DNA of 36,190 nt from positions 1 to 36,190 of the forward strand of contig USLU01000047.1 of assembly GCA_900555635.1 (NCBI GenBank), in the 5' to 3' direction. Below are positions 15,847-24,377 of the stretch, in pieces; the first letter of the stretch is position 1; the number at the start of each line of letters is the position of its first letter. Made by a program: the position numbers and the translations under genes. Below the pieces are notes generated by a model, which saw only the letters and a program-made list of their open reading frames with translations, made no database searches and had not been told where the DNA came from. The DNA comes from an uncultured Bacteroides sp. (GTDB lineage Bacteria; Bacteroidota; Bacteroidia; Bacteroidales; Bacteroidaceae).

Positions 15847-17637
15847 CTAATCTTCAGAGAAATGTACCAACACTTCACGGTACGAATTAAATATCTTTGA
15901 TTTGGATACAAAACCCAAATATTGCCCCTCAGCATTCACCACAGGCAAATTCCAAGCCCCGGTTTCATCAAAAGTTCGCATCACTTGTTCCATGCTATCC
16001 GTGTCGTACAAACGTGCCGGAATGGAAATCATTAATTTACCGACCCTAAAACGGTGATATAATTCCTGACGGAACATAATGTTACGGATGTCATCCAACA
16101 CAACTATACCAATTAATACATTGTCTTTATCTGTAACAGGGAATATATTGCGATGTGAAGTCGAAATTGCTTTAACTAATTCACCCAAATCCATATCAGG
16201 GTGAACTGCTACAAAATCTTTCTCTACCACATTTTCTACTTTCATCAAAGTCAATACGGCCTTATCTTTATGATGCGTCAGTAATTCCCCTTTCTTAGCC
16301 AAACGCATAGAATAGATACTGTGAGGTTCGAACATGATTATAGTAAGATAAGCGCTCACCGAGACAATCATCAATGGTAAGAAAAGGTCATATCCTCCGG
16401 TCAGTTCAGCTATCAGGAAGACACCGGTCAAGGGAGCATGCATAACCCCACTCATCACACCTGCCATACCCATTAAAGCAAAATTCTTCTCGGGCAAATA
16501 AGCAGTCATCACATAGCCATTGCTAAAATGAGAGAATACAAAACCTGCAATACAACCCAGATATAATGAAGGTGCAAAGATACCACCGCAACCACCGCCA
16601 CCATTCGTTGCACTGGATGCAAATACCTTTAGCAAGATTATCAAGGCAAGATAAATCAATAGTAAATGTGCATGTCCATAAAAGAAGGAGTTGTTCATTA
16701 CCGTGTCCCATTCCGCATTGCTGGTACCATTCAACAATAATTCTATCGTATCATAACCTTCACCGTAAAGTGGTGGGAAAAGGAAGATGAGTACGCTCAA
16801 CATTGCACCACCCAGCACTAACTTCTTATAAGGAGATTTCAATTTACCAAACACCCCTTCTACAGAATTCATTGCACGAGTGAAATAAAGAGATACCAAC
16901 CCACAGAAGACACCCAACATTATCACATACGGAATACGTTCCAGTTCAAATGCCTGATCCAAATGAAATTTAAACATAGCATCCGTACCAGTCACGATAT
17001 AAGATACCGTTGCAGCAGTTACGGCAGATATCAACAAAGGAAGCAAAGAGGACATGGTCAAATCGATCATCAGCACTTCGAGGGTGAAAACGAGCCCCGC
17101 AATTGGTGCCTTAAAGATACCGGCTACCGCCCCTGCGGCACCACATCCTACCAACAACATCAATGTCCGGTGTTCCATTGGGAATACACTACCCAAATTT
17201 GAGCCGATAGCCGAACCCGTCAATACAATAGGTGCCTCCGCTCCTACCGAACCACCAAAACCGATCGTGATGGAACTAGCTATAATAGATGACCATGTAT
17301 TATGAGCTTTAATACGACCCTGCCGCCTGGAAATAGCATACAATATTTTGGTAACTCCATGACTGATATCATCTTTTACCACAAAACGCACAAAGAGTCC
17401 TGCCAAAAAGATACCTACAACCGGATAAACCAAATAAAGGTAGTTAGCTTCGGTTACGTTGAAGTTTTCTGTTAAGAACTTCTGTATCCAGTGTATCAGC
17501 ATCTTCAATATCAATGCAGCAAATGCTGTAAAGATACCTACGAGGAAGCTAAGTATTAATATAAACCGCTTCTCGTTAATGTTCTTTTCGCGCCATATAA
17601 TAAAACGCTGTAATAATCCTCTTTTTTCTTCAGTCAT
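15847..17637 (-). CDS. ClC-family chloride channel or H+/Cl- antiporter with two CBS domains
   Basis: 596 residues, ATG start, inner membrane. Residues 25-455 form the ClC core of many helices. The anion-pathway motifs are present in variant form: GGSVGAEAP (usual GREGP) keeps the gating Glu134, and GGGGCGGIFAPSLYLG matches the GxFxP motif. The usual GSGIP is replaced by a segment around ISHGV. Two CBS domains follow, about 470-530 and 540-596, and could bind adenine nucleotides to tune transport. Whether it is a channel or an exchanger cannot be decided from reading. It lies between tsaC (nine bases upstream) and fmt (six bases downstream) in one likely transcript. Confidence 0.9.
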   Translation of the reverse strand: MTEEKRGLLQRFIIWREKNINEKRFILILSFLVGIFTAFAALILKMLIHWIQKFLTENFNVTEANYLYLVYPVVGIFLAGLFVRFVVKDDISHGVTKILYAISRRQGRIKAHNTWSSIIASSITIGFGGSVGAEAPIVLTGSAIGSNLGSVFPMEHRTLMLLVGCGAAGAVAGIFKAPIAGLVFTLEVLMIDLTMSSLLPLLISAVTAATVSYIVTGTDAMFKFHLDQAFELERIPYVIMLGVFCGLVSLYFTRAMNSVEGVFGKLKSPYKKLVLGGAMLSVLIFLFPPLYGEGYDTIELLLNGTSNAEWDTVMNNSFFYGHAHLLLIYLALIILLKVFASSATNGGGGCGGIFAPSLYLGCIAGFVFSHFSNGYVMTAYLPEKNFALMGMAGVMSGVMHAPLTGVFLIAELTGGYDLFLPLMIVSVSAYLTIIMFEPHSIYSMRLAKKGELLTHHKDKAVLTLMKVENVVEKDFVAVHPDMDLGELVKAISTSHRNIFPVTDKDNVLIGIVVLDDIRNIMFRQELYHRFRVGKLMISIPARLYDTDSMEQVMRTFDETGAWNLPVVNAEGQYLGFVSKSKIFNSYREVLVHFSED

Positions 17638-17646
17638 TTTTCCTTA

Positions 17647-18210
17647 TTACTCACGAATAATCTTGATAACTCCACCTTTATCCAGTTTTATAATACTAGA
17701 TGGTTTCGGTCTATCCATTTCTTCCTGACGATATCCTACAATATAGTCAACCGCTGATTTTACCTCCTCACTTATCTCACTGAAATTTCCCGGAGAAGGT
17801 TGTCCGCTAATATTAGCAGAAGTAGAAACGATTGCCTTGCGGAATTGCCGGCAAAGTCTTTTAGAAAAGTCTTCATTGGTCACCCGGATACCTACGCTAC
17901 CATCCTCAGCCAGCAAATTAGGAGCCAGATTGCGTGCCCCGGAATAAATAATTGTAAGAGGTTTGTCAGCTAAGTCAATCAAGTCCCAAGCAACCTCTGG
18001 TACATCCTGTACATAGAAGTCCACCTTAACAGAAGAATCCACCAATACCAGCATCGCCTTACTGTCAGAGCGTTGCTTAATCTCATATATACGGCGCACC
18101 GCTTCTTCGTTGGTAGCGTCACAACCTATACCCCAAATCGTATCAGTAGGATACAGAATAATCCCGCCTTCAGCCATTACCTGACAGGCTTTTTTTATAT
18201 CTTCTATCAT
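17647..18210 (-). CDS. tsaC: L-threonylcarbamoyladenylate synthase (TsaC/Sua5/YrdC family)
   Basis: 187 residues from the ATG at 18210. Makes threonylcarbamoyl-AMP from threonine, bicarbonate and ATP, the first step of the t6A modification at position 37 of ANN-decoding tRNAs. Motifs: LYPTDTIWGIGCDA near the start, KQRSDSKAM (the KxR...K binding pattern) and STSANISGQPS. The frame stays open to a GTG at 18240, but the promoter at 18242-18271 would start transcription near 18237, leaving almost no leader for that start; the ATG at 18210 also gives the N-terminus usual for the family. The protein is the short TsaC type without the Sua5 extra domain. First gene of tsaC-clc-fmt. Confidence 0.92.
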   Translation of the reverse strand: MIEDIKKACQVMAEGGIILYPTDTIWGIGCDATNEEAVRRIYEIKQRSDSKAMLVLVDSSVKVDFYVQDVPEVAWDLIDLADKPLTIIYSGARNLAPNLLAEDGSVGIRVTNEDFSKRLCRQFRKAIVSTSANISGQPSPGNFSEISEEVKSAVDYIVGYRQEEMDRPKPSSIIKLDKGGVIKIIRE

Positions 18211-18241
18211 TTCTTGATGTATAAATACAGTGATTAACACG

Positions 18242-18271
18242 CAAAATTAGTAATTTCGCCCCGATAACAAA
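18242..18271 (-). promoter_or_regulatory. Promoter of the tsaC-clc-fmt operon
   Basis: Minus strand TTTG (18268-18271), exactly 18 bases, then TAATTTTG (18242-18249): full match to the Bacteroides -33/-7 consensus. Predicted start of transcription is near 18237, giving a leader of about 27 bases to the tsaC ATG at 18210. It lies in the 81-base divergent gap shared with the thioesterase gene, for which I see only a weak box (TAATTTCG, 18251-18258). Confidence 0.75.
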
Positions 18272-18291
18272 GCAAAGTTTAAGAGAAAACA

Positions 18292-18732
18292 ATGGAAGAA
18301 ATTGAATTTAACCACACCCTGCCCATACAAATACGTTTCAATGATGTTGATAAATTCGGGCATGTAAACAATACGGTCTACTTTTCCTTTTACGATTTAG
18401 GAAAGACCGAATACTTTGGTTCTGTATGCCCGGATGTCGATTGGGAAAGAGATGGCATAGTCGTTGTGCATATTGAAGCTGACTTCGTTTCACAAATTTA
18501 CGGTTCAGACCATATAGCTGTACAAACTGCCGTTACTGAAATAGGTACAAAAAGTTTTCACTTGGTACAGCGGGTTATCGATACGGAGACACACGATATA
18601 AAGTGTATCTGTCGTTCTGTAATGGTTACTTTTGACCTTATCAAGCATGAATCCAAGCCCTTAACCAAGGAGTGGATAGAGGCTATATGCAAATTCGAAG
18701 GACGAGATTTGAGAAAGAAGAAGAAGAAGTAA
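18292..18732 (+). CDS. Acyl-CoA thioesterase, 4HBT/YbgC-FadM hot-dog family
   Basis: 146 residues, ATG start, cytoplasmic. One hot-dog domain with the family N-terminus: IRFNDVDKFGHVNNTVYFSFYDLGKTEYF, where the Asp in the DxDxxGHVNN segment (Asp18/Asp20 region) is the catalytic position of YbgC-like enzymes. It should hydrolyse acyl-CoA or acyl-ACP thioesters; chain length cannot be told. The C-terminus ends in a run of lysines (RKKKKK), perhaps for membrane or nucleic acid contact, perhaps meaningless. It diverges from tsaC and converges with the regulator gene of the polysaccharide locus, with only three bases between the two stop codons. Confidence 0.85.
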   Translation: MEEIEFNHTLPIQIRFNDVDKFGHVNNTVYFSFYDLGKTEYFGSVCPDVDWERDGIVVVHIEADFVSQIYGSDHIAVQTAVTEIGTKSFHLVQRVIDTETHDIKCICRSVMVTFDLIKHESKPLTKEWIEAICKFEGRDLRKKKKK

Positions 18733-18735
18733 AGG

Positions 18736-19896
18736 TTATTTCACACGATTTTGTTTTCGATATTCAATAGGTGTACATCCTTTCCACAGTTTAAATTGGC
18801 GTGCCAGATTCTTTGAATCAGTAAGTCCCACTTGTATGGCTAGATCAGCAATCGAATCGGTACTTGCCAACAATAATTGGGAGAAACGCTCCATACGCAA
18901 ATCTGAGATGTACTGATAAATAGATTGTCCAGTCACCTGTCTGAAACGAACTTCCAACAGGCGTCTGGATAAAGGAACTTGTTTAACAATATCATCCACA
19001 TTCAGCTTATTCGCCAAGTTTTGGTGAATATATTTTAATGCTGCCAATATAGCAGGATTATCTGTTGCATAGATATCTGTGGAAAGTCGGTTCACTATAG
19101 TGACCGGTTGAATAATTACATCCTCACTAACAGCATCTTTATCACGGATTAATCTATCAATTAACCGAGCAGATTCATAACCACCTTTTACAATATTCAA
19201 GCAAACACTCGACAATGGCGGATCAGATAGACTACAAATAATTTCGTCATTATCCACTCCTAAAACAGCTATTTCCTCCGGAATATTAATGCCTAAAACA
19301 CGGCATACTTCCATAATTTTATTGGCTTGCGTATCATCGCACGCCATCAAAGCTACCGGATGCGGTAACGATTTAATCCAATGAATAAGAGGTTCCGACT
19401 CATAATACCACAAATTTTCTAAAGGTTGTTTCTGATACTCATAGAAATTATCTCCAAATCCTTTCTCAATTATCCGCTCACGATAGCCCATGCAGCGTTC
19501 TTCAGACCATACCACATCTTTATAACCGTAGTAAGCAAAATTACGGAAACCCTTTTGAAGGAAAAAATCGGCAGCAATCTGCCCGGTTAGTTCGTATTTA
19601 CTCGTTATATTAGGAATTACAGAGAAGCGGGATTTGAAGTCCTGAGCCAAGGCTATTATTCCATTTTTACGGAACAGTTCTACGTTATCATCATCATCGA
19701 ACTGTGCAATAATAGCATCTGCTTCCCATTTCTTAGCCCAATTCAACACACCGGAAATTCCATAAGTTTGTTTATAAGAAGGGGGCATCCTGCATACTAC
19801 CCAAGGCTCACGCCCCTTGGAGTACTCCAAGATACCCCGCAACAAATTGTGGGCAAATGCTTCTGTAAAATCAGTCAATAAAATCAACCTAATCAT
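18736..19896 (-). CDS. XylR-like transcription regulator (sugar-binding domain plus AraC-type HTH)
   Basis: 386 residues, ATG start, cytoplasmic. Residues 1 to about 265 resemble the LacI/periplasmic-binding-protein-like sensor of Escherichia coli XylR (VLGVDNDEIICSLSDPPLSSV near its end), and residues 285-386 are an AraC DNA-binding domain with two helix-turn-helices (LSRRLLEVRFRQVTGQSIYQY, then DSKNLARQFKLWKGCTPIEYR). Such proteins bind a free sugar and activate transcription from direct repeats about 21 bases apart; an 18-base direct repeat with that spacing lies before susC (29324-29362). It is the last gene of the six-gene locus, 20 bases after the GH2 gene, so autoregulation through the operon is likely. 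The inducer is probably a mono- or disaccharide released by GH2. Function inferred from domains and context. Confidence 0.88.
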   Translation of the reverse strand: MIRLILLTDFTEAFAHNLLRGILEYSKGREPWVVCRMPPSYKQTYGISGVLNWAKKWEADAIIAQFDDDDNVELFRKNGIIALAQDFKSRFSVIPNITSKYELTGQIAADFFLQKGFRNFAYYGYKDVVWSEERCMGYRERIIEKGFGDNFYEYQKQPLENLWYYESEPLIHWIKSLPHPVALMACDDTQANKIMEVCRVLGINIPEEIAVLGVDNDEIICSLSDPPLSSVCLNIVKGGYESARLIDRLIRDKDAVSEDVIIQPVTIVNRLSTDIYATDNPAILAALKYIHQNLANKLNVDDIVKQVPLSRRLLEVRFRQVTGQSIYQYISDLRMERFSQLLLASTDSIADLAIQVGLTDSKNLARQFKLWKGCTPIEYRKQNRVK

Positions 19897-19916
19897 AATG
19901 CCCGCAATTTAATTAC

Positions 19917-22553
19917 TTATTTTTTTTCTTCCAAAGAAAGACTGACCTTTTTCTCCGGCACATTCCAACCGGAAACGGTTAATGTTGCCGGACTCGTCAG
20001 TTTAGCAGATTGTGGAATAATGCACTGAATTGTTCTTGTATCACCAGGTGCTATAGAGAAATAATTGTCTTGCCAGAAAACTGGAGTAAACAAGTCACCC
20101 TGTGCATCTTTTAACGAAAGACGAATAAAGAAAGCCAAAGCAGAAGGAGCATTTTTTAAATTTACTTCTACCAACGTATCATCACCCTGCTGCTTCATAA
20201 CAGCATCCACTTTGCATTCAGCCTGAGGCATTAACGACAGTTTTGAAAAGTCTGCAGATTTTGTTATCGGCGACTGATACCAAGAAGATTTAGCCCAGTC
20301 GTATACATCATCAGTTGATGCCAGACAGTAGAAGTTATCCACTACATAATTGCCTTGTCCATCCATCAGTTGTAACATCAAAAAGACATTCTCTTGGGGA
20401 GTCGGCACTTTAAAGGCTTCCACGGCTTGATAAGGAGGAACATTCAAGTCTTTTTCTTCTTGCGACAATAACTTACCATTCAAATCATAAATAGATAATT
20501 TACCTTTCAGTTGTTGTACATCCAGCCCTTCGTTAACTGCAAAGACTGATTTCTTTCCATAATCGTAAATCAATTGCCGGGTCTGATTTCCTTTCTTAAC
20601 AGAATAATAAGCAGCAGTCGGTACTTTATAATAGTCATACAATTGCCAGTAGAGAGAAGGCCAGGCAGAATTCAACATCCATTGTACAATACCGGTAGCC
20701 TTTGGAATATTTACACGGAAAGCTTCGAACATAGCACGAGTTCCCTCATAGTTCAGCAAATCAGCTTTAAGAAGATAATCGTTTAAATCTTTAGCCTGCC
20801 CATAACGAGCTGTGATATTCTCCGTCAGTACATCCAAATTATTCATAGCAGAACCTGACGTCGTACAATGATAATTCCAAGCCTCATTATTCACCGGCCA
20901 AAGTTTATCTTCCGGTATCATTTTACGGATGGATTCAATAACCGGAAGTTGTGCTCCAATTCCTGTTTCGGTATTAAACCCGAATGCACCGCCGGGAGCT
21001 TTGTCTGAATACCAATAATCAGGAGAAACATATTCATAAGGCCCTGCCATCTTCATGCCACTAGGACCTGTAATCTCGCTGGTCATTTCTTTTGCAGCAC
21101 TCACATAAGGACGGTCGTCAATCTTATTCAAATAGGCTTGGTAACGTTTTTCCAGTTCCGGACGAGGCATCATATCGCTACCTACATACCAAGCAATAAT
21201 AGAAGGATGATTACGCAACCACAATACCTGATCGTTTAATGACCGGGCTATCAAGTCCATATCTTTTTCAGTCTTGATACCTCCAAATTCATCACAAGGA
21301 GAACCTAGATAATTATCCCATTCCCAATGACAACTCCAACCCACTAAAACGAGTAAACCATAACGGTCGCATAAATCATATACATTCTGTGACGTACCCC
21401 AGATATTTTCAAAACGAATTGAATTCAAGTTCATATCACGCACGTATTGTACTTGCGTTTCATTTGTCTCCGGAGTATCACGTAAAAAAATGTCATCTGT
21501 CCAGCCGGCACTTCTCACCAATACTTTTTTCCCATTCAAAATAAAGCCACGATAACCTTCTTCAGTAAAGTAATCTTTAATCTCACGTACTCCAAAATCA
21601 ACTGTGTTCTGGTCCGAAACCTGACTATTGACTACAAACTCTAAATCCAGTTTATACATTTCAGGATTACCCATATTATGACACCACCATAACCGGGGAT
21701 TCTTTAAATGTAAAATATCGGCTTGCTCTGAGGTAACTTTTACAACACGACTTTCATTCGCTTCAAGTGAAACTGGAATACTAAAAGATTTCCCTTCCAA
21801 CATACCCTTTAACTCACCATCCACCGCCTTATCAGACATATTAGTCAATTCTGTTTCCACAGTCAACCAAGCCTCATCCAAAGTCTCCGTATTGACTTTA
21901 GGATGTACAACCGAATGATCCATGGCAACCGCATCATTCATCATCACCCTAACTTCACGGAAGATCCCCATACTTTCATCTACAGGACGCGGATTCCAAT
22001 CTACGAAACCAATATTCGGTTCGCCGGGCTGGGCACGAAAAACTTCTACTGCCAGTACATTGTTCTCTTGAATAGCATCGGTTATGTCCAATTTAAAACG
22101 ACGGAACGAACCATAAATAGAATCGCGAGTCGCAATCTGCTTACCATTCAGCCAAACATTTGCTGCATAACTAATTCCATCGAACATTAAAGAAGCATGT
22201 TGTCCTTCTTTCAAACGGGGCATTACAAATTCCTTCCTATACCACCAGGTTGTATCAAAAGGAGCTTTATCTATATCTTTGTAATTCACACCTTCTAAAG
22301 CATCTTTGTACAGACCATTAGTTGTCAACACTCCCATCACAGTAGAAGGTACTGTTGCATCATACCAGTCTTTGACCGCCGCCTGGGGCATAGACAACTT
22401 TTCGCCCGACAATGTCGTTTTTGCCGAAGATTGCACTTTCCAATTATTTGTCAATACTAAGTTGTCATTCGTCATAACCTGTTTTTGACATGAAACAAAT
22501 CCTATTGTTAAACAGCAAAGCCACGCTGTTTTCATTACAGTTTTCTTTATCAT
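19917..22553 (-). CDS. GH2 lipoprotein, exo-beta-D-glucosaminidase-like (CsxA type)
   Basis: 878 residues. Lipidated at Cys22 (lipobox FVSC), so membrane-anchored in the periplasm or outer membrane. Order of domains: galactose-binding-like sandwich (about 35-210, with YRKEFVMP and NVWLNGKQIA), an immunoglobulin-like domain (215-325), the TIM barrel (about 330-640), then two C-terminal sandwich domains. The catalytic acid site reads HPSIIAWYVGSDMMP with Asp460, and the nucleophile site reads FGFNTETGIG with Glu529. The GSD instead of the usual NE, and the 69-residue distance, match exo-beta-D-glucosaminidase CsxA (Asp469, Glu541) better than beta-galactosidase or beta-mannosidase. Predicted to release glucosamine from the non-reducing end. 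The start could also be ATG at 22535. Between ROK kinase and regulator genes in the operon. Confidence 0.85.
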   Translation of the reverse strand: MIKKTVMKTAWLCCLTIGFVSCQKQVMTNDNLVLTNNWKVQSSAKTTLSGEKLSMPQAAVKDWYDATVPSTVMGVLTTNGLYKDALEGVNYKDIDKAPFDTTWWYRKEFVMPRLKEGQHASLMFDGISYAANVWLNGKQIATRDSIYGSFRRFKLDITDAIQENNVLAVEVFRAQPGEPNIGFVDWNPRPVDESMGIFREVRVMMNDAVAMDHSVVHPKVNTETLDEAWLTVETELTNMSDKAVDGELKGMLEGKSFSIPVSLEANESRVVKVTSEQADILHLKNPRLWWCHNMGNPEMYKLDLEFVVNSQVSDQNTVDFGVREIKDYFTEEGYRGFILNGKKVLVRSAGWTDDIFLRDTPETNETQVQYVRDMNLNSIRFENIWGTSQNVYDLCDRYGLLVLVGWSCHWEWDNYLGSPCDEFGGIKTEKDMDLIARSLNDQVLWLRNHPSIIAWYVGSDMMPRPELEKRYQAYLNKIDDRPYVSAAKEMTSEITGPSGMKMAGPYEYVSPDYWYSDKAPGGAFGFNTETGIGAQLPVIESIRKMIPEDKLWPVNNEAWNYHCTTSGSAMNNLDVLTENITARYGQAKDLNDYLLKADLLNYEGTRAMFEAFRVNIPKATGIVQWMLNSAWPSLYWQLYDYYKVPTAAYYSVKKGNQTRQLIYDYGKKSVFAVNEGLDVQQLKGKLSIYDLNGKLLSQEEKDLNVPPYQAVEAFKVPTPQENVFLMLQLMDGQGNYVVDNFYCLASTDDVYDWAKSSWYQSPITKSADFSKLSLMPQAECKVDAVMKQQGDDTLVEVNLKNAPSALAFFIRLSLKDAQGDLFTPVFWQDNYFSIAPGDTRTIQCIIPQSAKLTSPATLTVSGWNVPEKKVSLSLEEKK

Positions 22554-22570
22554 AATTTAATAGTTATTTT

Positions 22571-23404
22571 TCAAACATCTAATACTAAAGCCGATGCACC
22601 CAACAGAGCGATATCACCATTATTGGAAACAGCCATTTTTATCCTTTTCACTGTCTCGGGATACGGGAATGTATACATTGTTTTCCACATAGTCTTTTCA
22701 TAAAAATTGAAAGCTGAAGATATTCCACCACCCAAAATTATTGCTTCAGGATCATAAGCAAACAAAACTGCTTTCATAAGTTCACCCATGTGACATCCGA
22801 ATATCTTCCAGATTTCCAATGCATCCTCATCATTCTGCATAGCACGTGTAGCAGCTTCTTTACCTGTAATACCATAATATTGAGAAAAAAAGCCACTGCT
22901 ACAATAATGTTCAAAATTATACTCCAAGTAAGGCAAAGAGCCTATTTCCCCTGCTCCGGTGTTCCAGCCACCATATAATTTATCATTAATAATGATACCC
23001 GCGCCTATTCCTGTACCTATCGTTATACCCACCATATTCCTATATTGTACTCCTTCTCCATATCGTTTTTCACCCAACGTGAAACAATTTGAATCATTAT
23101 TGATATACACAGGAACAGAAAATCTCTCTTCCAACAGCTGCTTCAATGGGACTTCCTCCCAAGAAGGAATGTTAGCTACATTATACACAATACCACGTTC
23201 AACATCTACAACAGAAGGAACTCCAATACCTATACCCGTTACTTCCTTACACATCACCCGGTCTATCAACTCTTCCAATTGCAGTATAACGTCATTACGA
23301 CTTGCCTTTGCAGGGCATGGAATAGTCTCTTTTCTTACTAGAACATTTCCTTCAATCTGCCCTACCCGCATATTTGTGCCACCTAAATCTATACCAATTT
23401 TCAT
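22571..23404 (-). CDS. ROK-family sugar kinase, zinc-site variant
   Basis: 277 residues, ATG start, cytoplasmic. Actin-like ATPase fold: phosphate-1 motif IGIDLGGTNMRVG at the start, GIGIGVPSVVD, the catalytic region INNDSNCF with the Asp of NDxN, ATP motif GITIGTGIGAG, and AGEIGSLPY. ROK kinases usually then bind zinc through CxCGxxGCxE; here this part reads EYNFEHYCSSGFF with a single cysteine, so the zinc site is absent. The GE..GSLPY sugar-binding loop remains. It probably phosphorylates the monosaccharide released by GH2, so glucosamine or N-acetylglucosamine is plausible, with glucose as an alternative. Located 17 bases before the GH2 gene and 88 bases after the lipoprotein gene, across a strong hairpin. 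Confidence 0.88.
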   Translation of the reverse strand: MKIGIDLGGTNMRVGQIEGNVLVRKETIPCPAKASRNDVILQLEELIDRVMCKEVTGIGIGVPSVVDVERGIVYNVANIPSWEEVPLKQLLEERFSVPVYINNDSNCFTLGEKRYGEGVQYRNMVGITIGTGIGAGIIINDKLYGGWNTGAGEIGSLPYLEYNFEHYCSSGFFSQYYGITGKEAATRAMQNDEDALEIWKIFGCHMGELMKAVLFAYDPEAIILGGGISSAFNFYEKTMWKTMYTFPYPETVKRIKMAVSNNGDIALLGASALVLDV

Positions 23405-23430
23405 CTTATAAAAATATAAATCAAGAAACA

Positions 23431-23473
23431 GATCAGCGAAGAAATATCAAAGGGGGGAATTTCTTCACTGATC
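23431..23473 (-). promoter_or_regulatory. Intra-operon RNA hairpin between the lipoprotein and kinase genes
   Basis: GATCAGCGAAGAAAT (23431-23445) and ATTTCTTCACTGATC (23459-23473) are inverted repeats with 14 of 15 pairs, around a 13-base loop that carries six consecutive C residues in the minus-strand RNA. No T tract follows, so it is not a classical terminator. Its position between susCD-lipoprotein and the enzyme genes suggests an RNA processing or stability element that sets unequal expression of import and catabolic genes. Confidence 0.65.
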
Positions 23474-23492
23474 CATCTCCTTTTGTATTAAG

Positions 23493-24338
23493 TTATTTTT
23501 TTCTGAAGCACCAGTAAGTAGCCAAAGTACCCCAATCCGGATCTTGGAATATTGCATCCGGTGCAGCCCAAGCCAACACCATCTTATCCTCCGACAATGA
23601 AATAATGTCAAATTCAAATAAGTCGGTCCCCGGAGAATAGTAATCACCAGGACAAGGAATTGTAACTCCTTTAAATTCTAGGGTACCAATACTCCACACT
23701 TTACCATCACTGCCAATCTTTTTCTTTGACATATCAAACACAAAAGAGCCCTTACCCAACTCCTTGCCATCAGCAAGACGACGCGTAAAGTTTGCACCGC
23801 CATCCAAATCAAAGACCATTTCATCATCCGGATTTACAAACAAACCTCCATCCGAAGTTTCACCTGGCATATTAGAGCCCCAATCCGGAACGTAAGAATA
23901 TCCATAACCACCATAGCCATACGCACCAGATTCTGCCGTTTCATCCCATACCCAACTTTTTCCTGTAACGCTACTTCCGGCAAACATATTCCATTCTTCT
24001 GCCACAGGAGTTGTAATCTTAGTAACATTAACAGTACGTGTAGTTGTTACTGTTCCACCATCACAAATTCCAGTAAAGGTTATAGTTATTTCACCCATGA
24101 AAGGAAGCACAATCACATTTTTTGCTAGACTAGATTTAGCAATCATAAAATCCCACAAAGAACCTACACCAGGAGTATTATTTTCCAATACCAATTCATT
24201 TCCACCTTCAACTACACTTTTTACAGTAAGATTCAGTTCACTCTCAGGAATGACACCACCTATCGAAACATCATCCACTATTGGTTCACATGCCATTATT
24301 GCCATGACGGCAAATAAATATATCACTAATTTCTTCAT
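23493..24338 (-). CDS. Surface lipoprotein of the polysaccharide locus (SusE/SGBP position)
   Basis: 281 residues, ATG start. The signal peptide ends in MAIMAC, with lipidated Cys17; charged residues follow at +2 and later, and outer-membrane display is likely. Residues 30-105 look like a PKD/Ig-like beta sandwich (GEITITFTGICDGG, TTTRTVNVTKI). The rest, about 115-281, is rich in Gly, Tyr and Trp (WVWDETAESGAYGYGGYGYS, ATYWCF) with repeated acidic turns, as in carbohydrate-binding sandwiches. I recognise no catalytic motif. Position directly after SusD is typical of surface glycan-binding proteins, which hold the polysaccharide at the cell surface. The gap to susD is 39 bases. The ligand is unknown; by context it should be the glucosamine-containing glycan. 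Confidence 0.7.
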   Translation of the reverse strand: MKKLVIYLFAVMAIMACEPIVDDVSIGGVIPESELNLTVKSVVEGGNELVLENNTPGVGSLWDFMIAKSSLAKNVIVLPFMGEITITFTGICDGGTVTTTRTVNVTKITTPVAEEWNMFAGSSVTGKSWVWDETAESGAYGYGGYGYSYVPDWGSNMPGETSDGGLFVNPDDEMVFDLDGGANFTRRLADGKELGKGSFVFDMSKKKIGSDGKVWSIGTLEFKGVTIPCPGDYYSPGTDLFEFDIISLSEDKMVLAWAAPDAIFQDPDWGTLATYWCFRKK

Positions 24339-24377
24339 ATTATTTTATCTTTTTACATTAATGAATTTTGTTACAGA

